In this document: positions 1 to 7,971 of the stretch, piece after piece
How the letters are laid out: every line of letters begins with the position of its first letter
How positions within the stretch are numbered: the stretch's first letter is position 1
From: Paenibacillus pedocola
GTDB taxonomy: Bacteria; Bacillota; Bacilli; Paenibacillales; Paenibacillaceae
Assembly: GCF_031599675.1 (NCBI RefSeq)
Contig: NZ_CP134223.1
Span: 2,108,001 to 2,172,000 of the forward strand
Length of the DNA stretch: 64,000 nt
Direction: 5' to 3'
Program-made: the position numbers and the translations under genes
The notes under the pieces: model-generated
What the model saw: the letters and a program-made list of their open reading frames with translations, nothing else
Database searches by the model: none
What the model was told of the DNA's origin: nothing

Positions 1-177
1 GGCATGGACGAGGATGAAGCCGTTGCCGCGGTAACCGCTGTTGTTGAGCAATACCGGAATAAGGGGAAGGCAAACGAGCGGTTTTTTGCCTTTTTTGAGT
101 CGATAGGCACTGTGGAGAGCGGAGTATGGGTAACTGGGCAAGCGAATAACACAAGCTGGAGCGGAGAGAAGAACAGG
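1..177 (+). CDS. 3' part of an upstream cobalamin gene, probably cbiH60 (partial)
   Basis: The window opens inside an uninterrupted reading frame. Its first ~35 residues contain a segment like YRNKGKANERFFAFFESIG, which resembles the C-terminal end of sulfite/nitrite-reductase-like iron-sulfur proteins. In Bacillus megaterium the gene before cbiX is cbiH60, a precorrin-3B C17-methyltransferase with such a C-terminal extension, so that identity fits the gene order. No stop codon lies between this segment and the CbiX start at 178, so the upstream protein either runs into CbiX as a fusion or shares its frame with an internal CbiX start. The identity is inferred from about 35 residues and from synteny only. 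Confidence 0.5.
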
Positions 178-1209
178 ATGACCCGAAAAACAATACTGCT
201 TGTAGGCCATGGCAGCCGGATTGAAGAGGGCAATGAGGAATTGCGGAATTTTACAGCCCAGCTTGCTGCCCGTAAGCCTGAGCTGAACATTGAGACCTGC
301 TTCATCGAATTGGCTTCTCCTTCGATTGCCGGAGGGATTGAACGAAGTGTAGCCGGTGGTGCCGGGGTGGTGTATGTTGTGCCGATTATTTTATTTGCGG
401 CAGGACATTCCAAGCTGGATATCCCCCTGGCGATTGACCAGGCCAAAAAGAAGTATCCCGCAGTGGAGTTTATCTACGGTCGTCCGGTTGGTGTGCAGGA
501 GAGAGCGGTGGACATATTGCTGGACCGGATCACGGAGGCTGTGCCTCTAGGAATGCGGGATAAACCTGAGAGAGAGCCGGTAGCTGCCGAGGATACCATC
601 GTGCTGGTCATGGGCCGCGGGGGCAGCGATCCCGATGCGAACAGTGACTTCTACAAGCTGGCAAGGCTGCTGTGGGAACACACTGCTTATAAAAGCGTTG
701 AGAGCTGCTTTATCGCCATTGCCCGGCCATCGCTGAACGAGGGCCTGGAACGCTGTCTGGCACTGGGTGCGCGTAAAATTGTAGTGCTGCCGTATCTGCT
801 CTTCACCGGAGTGCTGATGAAGCAGTTTACAGAGAGGGTCGCAGAGTTTGCCGCAGCGCATCCGGAGGTCGAGGTGGAGATCGGCAGCTATATCGGCAAT
901 CATCCGCTGCTGGCGGATATGCTCGCAGAGCGTATTGAGGAGACGCTGGAAGGCAAGTCCTTCGCCAACTGCGATAACTGCAGATACAGGGATGCAGCAG
1001 GTTTGCATCACCACCACCATCATCACCATCATGGTGAAGAAGGACACGGGCATGACCATGGACATGGACACAACCACGAGCCTCATCATGGTGATGAACA
1101 TGAACCGCATCATGGTCACAATCATCATCACGGGCATTCCCATGCACATGATCATGGACATGATGATTCTGTTCCAGCGGCTGCTGCGGGCAGCCCGAAG
1201 GAGCTGTAG
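178..1209 (+). CDS. cbiX: Sirohydrochlorin cobaltochelatase CbiX (long form, His-rich tail)
   Basis: This enzyme inserts cobalt into sirohydrochlorin, the entry step of the anaerobic cobalamin route. The 343-residue product has two chelatase halves. The first has VGHGSR near residue 10 and a second metal-binding histidine in FAAGHSKLDIP. The second begins near VMGRGGSDPDAN. A C-x2-C pair (NCDNC) then leads into a tail of about 65 residues that is extremely rich in histidine; B. megaterium CbiX also carries a CxxC-type Fe-S site and a His-rich region. The start at 178 is chosen because family homology begins there, with a GGAG-like site about 12 bases upstream. The frame is nevertheless open upstream to the window edge. 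It is the first complete gene of a tightly packed operon. Confidence 0.9.
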   Translation: MTRKTILLVGHGSRIEEGNEELRNFTAQLAARKPELNIETCFIELASPSIAGGIERSVAGGAGVVYVVPIILFAAGHSKLDIPLAIDQAKKKYPAVEFIYGRPVGVQERAVDILLDRITEAVPLGMRDKPEREPVAAEDTIVLVMGRGGSDPDANSDFYKLARLLWEHTAYKSVESCFIAIARPSLNEGLERCLALGARKIVVLPYLLFTGVLMKQFTERVAEFAAAHPEVEVEIGSYIGNHPLLADMLAERIEETLEGKSFANCDNCRYRDAAGLHHHHHHHHHGEEGHGHDHGHGHNHEPHHGDEHEPHHGHNHHHGHSHAHDHGHDDSVPAAAAGSPKEL

Positions 1210-1213
1210 CACG

Positions 1214-2020
1214 ATGATTCTGATGCTCTGCGGGACAGGCGACGCGCGGGAGCTGGCGCTGGACTTGTCACGCCGGGGGCTGTCCCTGCTGGCCTCGGTA
1301 GTGACTGCAAGCGCGGCGGAACGGCTGGAGGAGGCTGGAATCCGCACCAGGACCGGGCGGCTGGATATGCTGGGGATGATCACGCTTTTGCAGGAAGGTA
1401 ATTATCGCGCTGTGGTGGACGGCAGCCATCCCTTTGCGCTTGAAGCGCATGCCAACGCTATCCGGGCTGCTGCAGCGCTGGGACTGCCATACTACCGCTA
1501 TGAGCGGCGGAGTCTTGCGTTTGACAGTCATCCGAAGCTTATTCCTGTACATTCCTATGAGGAAGCCGCCCTTGCAGCGAAGGCGATAAAAGGCTCGGTG
1601 ATGCTGACGACCGGAGGCAAGACACTGGAGGTCTTTGCGCAGGTGCTGCTGGGTGATCCGGAAGTGCGTCTGACGGTCCGGCTGCTGCCCTGCCTGGAGA
1701 ATATAGAGAAATGCCTGAGACTGGGGGTTGAACAGCGGAATATCATTGCGCTTCAGGGGCCTTTTTCACGGAAAATGAATGAAGCCATGTTCCGGCATTA
1801 CGGTACACAGGTCATGATTACCAAGGAAAGCGGCGCACAGGGAGCTGTGGATGAGAAGCTGCGTACAGCGCTGGATATGGGATTGTATGTCATCCTCATC
1901 ACCCGGCCGCAGCTGTTGTTTGACGGGATTGGCGGGGTGTATGACTCCTTTGATGCGCTGGCAGAGTCGGTCCAGGCGGAGCTGGCGGAAAGGCCGGAGT
2001 ACCGTGCGGTTAAACGCTGA
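1214..2020 (+). CDS. cbiJ: Cobalt-precorrin-6A reductase (CbiJ/CobK)
   Basis: The gene encodes the NAD(P)H-dependent reductase that converts (cobalt-)precorrin-6A to 6B in corrin ring formation. The 268-residue product starts MILMLCGTGDAREL, a Rossmann-type opening, and has the family motif DGSHPFA near residue 75. The ATG at 1214 follows AAGGAG (1198-1203) and lies four bases after the cbiX stop, which fits translational coupling. A longer open frame in this phase begins at 848 but merely overlaps the cbiX coding sequence. Gene order agrees with the B. megaterium cobI operon. Confidence 0.9.
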   Translation: MILMLCGTGDARELALDLSRRGLSLLASVVTASAAERLEEAGIRTRTGRLDMLGMITLLQEGNYRAVVDGSHPFALEAHANAIRAAAALGLPYYRYERRSLAFDSHPKLIPVHSYEEAALAAKAIKGSVMLTTGGKTLEVFAQVLLGDPEVRLTVRLLPCLENIEKCLRLGVEQRNIIALQGPFSRKMNEAMFRHYGTQVMITKESGAQGAVDEKLRTALDMGLYVILITRPQLLFDGIGGVYDSFDALAESVQAELAERPEYRAVKR

Positions 2021-2048
2021 ACAGGAGCAGGAACGAAGAGAAAGGGGA

Positions 2049-2714
2049 ATGGACGTGGATTTTGGGACGGAGTTTAAGCCGCTGACGGTACAGCCGCAGG
2101 AAATAGAAGGTCTGAGCTTCCAAATGATTACGGAGGAACTTGGCGGGCATGATTTCAGCGCCGAGCAGTATCCGGTGGTGCAGCGGATCATCCATGCTTC
2201 GGCCGATTTCGAGCTGGGGCGGAGTCTGGTGTTTCATCCCCAGGCGATTGAAGCGGGGATCACCGCGATACTGCAGGGAATGCCGGTTATCGCTGATGTG
2301 CGGATGGTGGAGGCGGGCATCGCCAAAGAGCGGATTCAGCGGTATGGCGGGGAAGTCCGTGTGCATATTTCGGATCCGGATGTTATCGAAGAAGCAAAAG
2401 CGCTGGGCCTGACCCGGGCGATTGTCGCCACGCGCAAAGCCTGTGCGGCTGCTCAGGGGGGAATCTATGTCATTGGCAATGCGCCAACGGCCCTCCTGGA
2501 ATTGATACGTCTGATCAAAGAAGGAACAGCCCGGCCGGGGCTTGTCATCGGTATGCCGGTCGGCTTCGTATCCGCTGCTGAATCCAAGGATGAGCTGTGC
2601 AAGCTGGATATTCCTTATATAACGAATATCGGGCGCAAAGGCGGCAGCACTGTAGTTGTGGCAGCGGTGAATGCCCTTAGTCTGCTGGCCGTCCGTCAGG
2701 CTGAGGGGAAATAA
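2049..2714 (+). CDS. cbiC: Cobalt-precorrin-8 methylmutase CbiC
   Basis: CbiC moves a methyl group from C11 to C12 to form cobyrinic acid. The 221-residue product has the family signature RIIHASADFE near residue 56, whose histidine is the catalytic base in characterised homologues, and the later motif GMPVGFVSAAESK. The ATG at 2049 is preceded by AGAAAGGGG and comes 28 bases after the cbiJ stop. The open frame extends upstream into cbiJ, but homology starts at about MDVDFGTEF. It sits in the middle of the cobalamin operon. Confidence 0.93.
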   Translation: MDVDFGTEFKPLTVQPQEIEGLSFQMITEELGGHDFSAEQYPVVQRIIHASADFELGRSLVFHPQAIEAGITAILQGMPVIADVRMVEAGIAKERIQRYGGEVRVHISDPDVIEEAKALGLTRAIVATRKACAAAQGGIYVIGNAPTALLELIRLIKEGTARPGLVIGMPVGFVSAAESKDELCKLDIPYITNIGRKGGSTVVVAAVNALSLLAVRQAEGK

Positions 2715-2745
2715 GATCCTATTAATCAGCAAAGAAGGGAATGCC

Positions 2746-3873
2746 ATGATCGGGGAGAACGGAATGGACGGGCAAGCGGCGGCTGGGAGTCCGGCTCCGA
2801 TGCGCAGGGGCTATACGACGGGTGCCTGTGCTGCAGCAGCAGCCAAAGGGGCGGCACTCCTGCTTATAACCGGTGAAGCGCCGCATAGCGTAGAGCTGTA
2901 TTTGCCTGCGGGATTCCACCACCGCTTCGAATTGACCGGCTGTGAGCGTCAGGGTGACAATAGCGCGACCTGCGCAACAATTAAGGATGCCGGGGATGAT
3001 CCCGATGCGACACACGGGGCGTGGATTGAAGCTACGGTGAGCTGGCTGGATCACCCCTCCATCGAGATTGACGGCGGACGCGGCGTCGGACGGGTAACGA
3101 AACCGGGCCTGCCGGTGGCAGTCGGCGAAGCGGCAATCAATCCGGTACCGCGGCGGATGATTTTGGAGGCTGTCTCCGAGGTGCTCGAGGAACATGGTGC
3201 AGCGCGCGGGCTGCGGGTAGTTATCAGTGTACCTGAAGGCGAAGCGATTGCCCGAAAGACACTCAACCCGCGGCTCGGTATCCTTGGCGGCATCTCCATT
3301 CTTGGTACGCGGGGCGTAGTGACTCCGTTCTCTACCGAAGCTTATCAGGCGAGTATCGTGCAGGCGATTTCGGTCGCCGCTGCTACCGGGAACGGCCAGC
3401 TGGTATTGACCACCGGAGGCAGCAGTGAAAAACATGCGCAGGCGATGTTCAATGAGCTTCCGGAGGAAGCTTTTATCCAAATGGGTGAATATGTAGGGTT
3501 CTCACTCGGCCATGCCAAAGCTTACGGATTTCAGAAAGTGACGCTGGTGGGCATGGCCGGTAAATATTCCAAGGTGGCGCAAGGTGCGATGCTGATCCAT
3601 TCCAAAAATGCGCCTGTAGACTTCGGTTTTCTCGCCGCCGTTGCCGCTGAGGCAGGGGCTGATAAACGGCTGGTACAGGAGGTTGCAGGCGCAAATACCG
3701 CCTCTCAGGTTGTGGATCTGATGACCGAGGCGGGGCATTTGGATTTTTTTAAACAGCTGTGCCGTCATGCCTGCATGCAATGTCTGAAGCAGGTGAATGG
3801 AGGCATGACGGTGGAGATGGTGCTGATTACGATGAAGGGCAGGCTGCTGGGGAGGGCGGAGATCCGTGGATAA
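2746..3873 (+). CDS. cbiD: Cobalt-precorrin-5B C1-methyltransferase CbiD
   Basis: CbiD methylates C1 of cobalt-precorrin-5B using S-adenosylmethionine. The 375-residue length is typical for the family, and the product carries the hallmark RRGYTTGACAAAAAKGAALL near residue 20, TRGVVTPFS in the middle and GKYSKVAQGA in the C-terminal half. The ATG at 2746 follows AAAGAAGGGA with a five-base spacer. A second ATG at 2764 could also serve. The 3' end overlaps the cbiET start by eight bases, indicating translational coupling. Confidence 0.93.
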   Translation: MIGENGMDGQAAAGSPAPMRRGYTTGACAAAAAKGAALLLITGEAPHSVELYLPAGFHHRFELTGCERQGDNSATCATIKDAGDDPDATHGAWIEATVSWLDHPSIEIDGGRGVGRVTKPGLPVAVGEAAINPVPRRMILEAVSEVLEEHGAARGLRVVISVPEGEAIARKTLNPRLGILGGISILGTRGVVTPFSTEAYQASIVQAISVAAATGNGQLVLTTGGSSEKHAQAMFNELPEEAFIQMGEYVGFSLGHAKAYGFQKVTLVGMAGKYSKVAQGAMLIHSKNAPVDFGFLAAVAAEAGADKRLVQEVAGANTASQVVDLMTEAGHLDFFKQLCRHACMQCLKQVNGGMTVEMVLITMKGRLLGRAEIRG

Positions 3874-5095
3874 AATAATATATGTCATCGGCATTGGCGA
3901 AGACGGCGCCGGCGGACTGACGCCGCAGAGCCTGAGCAGAGTGCAGGAGAGCGAAGTATTGTTCGGCGGGGAACGGCAGCTGTCGTTCTTCAGCCGCTAC
4001 AGCGGGGAGAAAATCGTCCTGCAGGGCGGAATGGAGGCCTTTGCCGACAAGCTGGAGGGGCTCTATCGAGAGCGTCAGACGGTGGTGCTTGCCTCCGGAG
4101 ATCCGCTGTTTTACGGAATTGCCGGCTTTCTGGTCCGGCGGTTCGGGCCGCAGCATGTTGAGGTGGTTCCGCATTACAGCAGTGTGCAGCTTGCTTTTGC
4201 CCGGCTTGGCGACAGCTGGCAGGATGCGGAGCTTGTCAGTCTGCACGGGCGGCCGATTACGGGACTGGCCCAACGGATTGACGGCAGACACAAGGTGGCG
4301 CTGCTGACCGATCCGGTCAATAATCCGGCGTTTATTGCCGCCTATTTGCTGGAGTTTGGCATGCTGGAATATGAAGCCTTTGTCTGTGAGCGGCTGGGCG
4401 GTCCCGAAGAAGTCTGCCGGTTCTGGGAGCTGGACAAAATGGCCCGGCATGACTTTGCACCGTTGAATGTAGTGATTCTGCGCCGGAAGCCGGAGAGCAC
4501 TGCCGGTGTGCGGCGCGGGTTTGCTTATCCGGATGAAGCCTTTGAGCAGCGGAAGCCGGAAAAGGGACTGATCACGAAGCGCGAGGTGCGCGCTCTGGTG
4601 TTGTCCGAGCTGAATCTGGCGGAGAATGCGGTAGTCTGGGATATCGGCTCCGGTTCCGGGGCAATTGCTGTGGAGTGTGCGCGGATTGCCCGGTTCGGCA
4701 GGGTTTTTGCATTGGAAAAAGAACGGGTTAATCTGCCGACCATGGAAGCGAACCGGCGGAAATTCCGCGCCGATTATACGATTGTTCACAGCAAGGCGCC
4801 GGAGGGGCTGGACAAGCTGCCCGATCCGGATGCTGTATTCATCGGCGGCAGCGGCGGTGAGCTTGCCGATATTATTGCACAATCGGCTGGACGGCTGCGG
4901 CCGGGCGGAGTGATTGTCGTTGCTGCGATCACGATTGAGACGCTATATGGAAGCATGGAGGCGCTGAGGGAGGCCGGTCTGAATCCGGAGGTTACGCACC
5001 TTCAGGCTTCACGGGGCAAGCCGATTATAGGCATGACAAGGCTGGAAGGGATGAATCCGGTCTATGTGGTCAGCGGGACAAAAGCCGAATGCTAG
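3866..5095 (+). CDS. cbiET: Fused CbiE-CbiT cobalt-precorrin-6B methyltransferase/decarboxylase (CobL-type)
   Basis: The two domains together methylate C5 and C15 and decarboxylate the acetate side chain at C12 of cobalt-precorrin-6B/7. Residues ~1-210 form a tetrapyrrole methylase domain (IIYVIGIGEDGAGGL at the start, ASGDPLFYGI). Residues ~230-409 form a class I SAM methyltransferase (VVWDIGSGSGAIAVECAR). The start is GTG at 3866 behind a GGGAGGGCGGAG purine run, overlapping the cbiD stop. The fused arrangement matches B. megaterium CbiET. An 83-base gap follows before the next gene, the widest break inside the operon. Confidence 0.93.
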   Translation: MDKIIYVIGIGEDGAGGLTPQSLSRVQESEVLFGGERQLSFFSRYSGEKIVLQGGMEAFADKLEGLYRERQTVVLASGDPLFYGIAGFLVRRFGPQHVEVVPHYSSVQLAFARLGDSWQDAELVSLHGRPITGLAQRIDGRHKVALLTDPVNNPAFIAAYLLEFGMLEYEAFVCERLGGPEEVCRFWELDKMARHDFAPLNVVILRRKPESTAGVRRGFAYPDEAFEQRKPEKGLITKREVRALVLSELNLAENAVVWDIGSGSGAIAVECARIARFGRVFALEKERVNLPTMEANRRKFRADYTIVHSKAPEGLDKLPDPDAVFIGGSGGELADIIAQSAGRLRPGGVIVVAAITIETLYGSMEALREAGLNPEVTHLQASRGKPIIGMTRLEGMNPVYVVSGTKAEC

Positions 5096-5178
5096 GCTGC
5101 ACCCGGCTGGAATTGGCGGAGTACAACACCAATCGATCATAACTGCTTGGGAGTAGTTCAATATAAGGAGGAGCGAGG

Positions 5179-6036
5179 ATGAGCAAAATGGAGCAGGAGA
5201 CACAGCCGCAGTTTGCAGGCGTGGACAATTCAGCTGGAACACAACGGGCCGAGGCAATGGAGCAGATGACAAGCGCAGGATATAGGCTTCTAGAGGAAGA
5301 GCTGCTTCCGGAGGATGAGCCTGCCCTGCTGGCAGTCGGCACGCTGTATGGAGTCGGTGTCGGCCCGGGCGATCCGGAGCTGATCACGGTCAAAGCTTGC
5401 CGTCTGCTCAAGGAATGTCCGGTTATCGCGTATCCCGCCGCCAAAAAAGGCGGCAAGTCCTACGCCCACGAAATCGTGGAAATGTATGTGGATGCAGAGC
5501 AAAAAACGATGCTGGGCCTCGTCTTCCCCATGACCAAGGATCCGGTGCAGCTGGAGAACGGGTGGCGCTGGACAGTCGAGCTGTGCTGGAATGAGCTGCG
5601 TCACGGGAATGATGTTGCTTTTGTGACCGAGGGTGATCCTAACCTGTACAGCACGTTTATCCATTTGGCCCGGCTGATGCAGGAGCTTCATCCCGGGGTG
5701 CCGGTTGTGTCCGTTCCGGGAATCTCCTCGGTGCTGGGTGCAGCCGCTGCGCTCGAACAGCCGCTTGCCGACGGCAACCAGCGGGTAGGCATTATTCCGG
5801 CAACCGAAGATCGTGAGGCGCTGAAGGAGGCGCTGCTCCATCACGACACCATCGTATTCCTAAAAGTAGCGAAGGTACTGGATACCGTGCTGGATGTCTT
5901 GGACGAATTAGGCCTGGGCGGCAAAGCCTCGGTTGTCACCAAAGTGACTTCACCGTATGAAACGGTATGGCGGGATGCGCGCAAGCTGCGCGGCACGGAG
6001 CTGGAGTATTTGAGCCTGATGGTGGTGAGCAAATGA
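5179..6036 (+). CDS. cbiL: Cobalt-precorrin-2 C20-methyltransferase CbiL
   Basis: CbiL adds the C20 methyl group, which is later extruded during ring contraction. The 285-residue product has the tetrapyrrole methylase signature GVGVGPGDPELITVKA starting near residue 58, and FVTEGDPNLYSTF in the middle. About 55 residues precede the conserved core, longer than usual (family members are about 235 residues). This acidic N-terminal segment has no domain I can name. The ATG at 5179 has a clear AAGGAGG site and is the only well-placed start, so the extension is probably translated. It overlaps cbiF by ATGA. Confidence 0.92.
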   Translation: MSKMEQETQPQFAGVDNSAGTQRAEAMEQMTSAGYRLLEEELLPEDEPALLAVGTLYGVGVGPGDPELITVKACRLLKECPVIAYPAAKKGGKSYAHEIVEMYVDAEQKTMLGLVFPMTKDPVQLENGWRWTVELCWNELRHGNDVAFVTEGDPNLYSTFIHLARLMQELHPGVPVVSVPGISSVLGAAAALEQPLADGNQRVGIIPATEDREALKEALLHHDTIVFLKVAKVLDTVLDVLDELGLGGKASVVTKVTSPYETVWRDARKLRGTELEYLSLMVVSK

Positions 6037-6836
6037 CAGACCTACTGCTGGAGCCAAAAGTATACATTGTCGGTGCCGGACCCGGCGACCCTGAGCTGAT
6101 TACCGTCAAAGGCAGCCGGATTCTTCGTTCGGCGGATCTTGTGCTCTACGCGGATTCGCTGGTAAGCGAAGCGCTGATACACAGCGCTAAGGGCGGGGCT
6201 GAAGTGCTGCAAAGCTCGGGCATGGATCTGGAGCGGCAGGTGGAGCTGATGGTCCAGGCTGTCCAGGCCGGAAAAAGCGTCGCCCGCGTGCATACCGGTG
6301 ATCCCTCTATGTACGGGGCGATCCTTGAACAGATGTCGCTGCTGAAGCTGTGCGGCGTCAGCTATGAGATCGTCCCGGGCGTCAGCTCTGTCTTCGCTTC
6401 GGCAGCGGCACTGGGTGCGGAGCTGACGGTGCCCGAAATAACGCAGACGGTGATCCTGACCCGTGCCGAAGGGCGCACACCCGTGCCGGAACGCGAGCAG
6501 CTGCGCCGGCTGGCCGAGCACCACTGCACGGTGGCACTGTTTCTCAGCGCATCGCTGGCCGGACATGTCGCCGGTGAATTTCTCGCAGCCGGCTGGAGCC
6601 CCGATACACCTGTGGCTGTCGTTAAGCGGGCTACCTGGCCGGATCAGCAGATTCTGCGTACGACGGTAGAACGGCTGGAAGGAGACCTGCAGGCAGCCGG
6701 GATTACGATGCATGCGATGATTCTGGCCGGACGGGCACTGGATCCGGAGCTGGTTAACCATGGTGCGCCCCGCTCGAAGCTTTACGATAAAACCTTCACC
6801 CATGGGTTCCGGGAGGGGACCGGCCTGCATGGTTAG
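6033..6836 (+). CDS. cbiF: Cobalt-precorrin-4 C11-methyltransferase CbiF
   Basis: CbiF methylates C11 of the ring-contracted intermediate. The 267-residue protein opens with YIVGAGPGDPELITVKGSR, the SAM-binding signature of the tetrapyrrole methylase family, and has HTGDPSMYGAI and EIVPGVSSVFA further on. The ATG at 6033 overlaps the cbiL stop (ATGA), a coupled start that relies on the upstream ribosome. The open frame goes further upstream, but homology and overlap support this start. The 3' end overlaps cbiG by eight bases. Confidence 0.93.
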   Translation: MTDLLLEPKVYIVGAGPGDPELITVKGSRILRSADLVLYADSLVSEALIHSAKGGAEVLQSSGMDLERQVELMVQAVQAGKSVARVHTGDPSMYGAILEQMSLLKLCGVSYEIVPGVSSVFASAAALGAELTVPEITQTVILTRAEGRTPVPEREQLRRLAEHHCTVALFLSASLAGHVAGEFLAAGWSPDTPVAVVKRATWPDQQILRTTVERLEGDLQAAGITMHAMILAGRALDPELVNHGAPRSKLYDKTFTHGFREGTGLHG

Positions 6837-7923
6837 GAAATATGCGGCTGTAGCCATTACGCGGAACGGAATCGGACTGGCCTTGAAGCTGGGCGGGCTG
6901 CTCGCAGATACTGAGGTGTATTGCTATGCGAAATACAGCGGGGGGCTGGAGGAGATTCCCGGCGAACGCCGGATTTTCACCGGTTCTGTCAAAGAGCTCC
7001 TGCCGAATCTCTTCCGCCGGTATGAGGCGGTTATTCTGTTCTTCTCGCTCGGCGCGGCCGTCCGGCTGATCGCACCGCTTCTGGAGAACAAAACATCCGA
7101 TCCTGCGGTCATTGTCATTGATGAGGGTGGAGAACATGTCATCAGTGTGCTGTCCGGCCATCTGGGCGGGGCGAACAGGCTGACCCTGCAAATAGCTGAA
7201 CTGCTGCAGAGCCGACCCGTTATTACTACAGCTTCCGATGTGCAGGGCACCTTCGCCGCAGATCTGCTGGGCCGTGAATTCGGCTGGTGTGCGGATAGCT
7301 TCGCCCCGATGAAAAGTATCAGCGCGGCTATCGTCAACGGTGAGCAGGTAGCCTTCCTGCAGGAGAGCGGAGAGCGGGACTGGCTTCCGGCAGGAGCAGT
7401 GCTGCCGGAGCATGTCCGGCTCTGCGGGGACATGCTAGAGCTGCTGCAGGCGCCCCGCAGCGCGGCGATTGTTGTAACCGACCGCCTGCTGAAGCCGGGG
7501 GAGGCTGCGGCGCTTGGGGAGCGGACCGCCTTGTACCGGCCCCGCAGTCTGGTGCTCGGCCTCGGCTGCAACCGCGGAACACCGGCTGCAGAGCTGGAAG
7601 CCGTGGTTATGGAAACCCTGGCTGAGCTGCGGTTGTCCCCTTTAAGCGTCCGGAATGCCGCAACCGCCGCTATTAAAGGCGATGAAGCAGGACTCCTGGA
7701 GCTGTGCGGGAAATACGGCTGGGAGCTCAGCCTGTATTCTCCGGAGCAGCTGAACTCCGTGCCGCTGGACTGTCCTTCGGAGATTGTTTTCAAGGCAACC
7801 GGTGCTTATGGCGTCTGTGAACCGGCAGCATTGCTGTCTTCCGGCAGCAGTCAACTGCTGTTGTCCAAGAAAAAAAGCGGCAATGTAACGATTGCCGTAG
7901 CCAGGGTGACTTATACCGGATAA
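6829..7923 (+). CDS. cbiG: Cobalt-precorrin-5A hydrolase CbiG
   Basis: CbiG opens the delta-lactone of cobalt-precorrin-5A and releases acetaldehyde, the two-carbon fragment lost in the anaerobic route. The 364-residue product has the N-terminal CbiG domain (AAVAITRNGIGLALKL), the central FFSLGAAVRLIAPLL and VLSGHLGGAN motifs, and a C-terminal domain beginning LVLGLGCNRGTP near residue 240, where the LGCxRG signature is conserved. The start overlaps the end of cbiF. In B. megaterium cbiG and cbiA are also consecutive. Confidence 0.92.
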   Translation: MVRKYAAVAITRNGIGLALKLGGLLADTEVYCYAKYSGGLEEIPGERRIFTGSVKELLPNLFRRYEAVILFFSLGAAVRLIAPLLENKTSDPAVIVIDEGGEHVISVLSGHLGGANRLTLQIAELLQSRPVITTASDVQGTFAADLLGREFGWCADSFAPMKSISAAIVNGEQVAFLQESGERDWLPAGAVLPEHVRLCGDMLELLQAPRSAAIVVTDRLLKPGEAAALGERTALYRPRSLVLGLGCNRGTPAAELEAVVMETLAELRLSPLSVRNAATAAIKGDEAGLLELCGKYGWELSLYSPEQLNSVPLDCPSEIVFKATGAYGVCEPAALLSSGSSQLLLSKKKSGNVTIAVARVTYTG

Positions 7924-7971
7924 GCCGGATATACCGGTAATGCGAATTTCGGGATCGGAGGGGGAAAGCGG

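Noticed and set aside
1006..1170. CAT/CAC-rich direct repeats resembling a repeat array or an artificial His tag
   Set aside because: They encode the in-frame His-rich tail of CbiX, a known feature of this family; spacing is irregular, so there is no CRISPR and no vector sequence.
547..1383. Minus-strand open frame of 278 codons rich in Met and Val opposite cbiX
   Set aside because: It is the antisense shadow of the His-rich tail (CAT/CAC read backwards as ATG/GTG); no ribosome site and no family resemblance.
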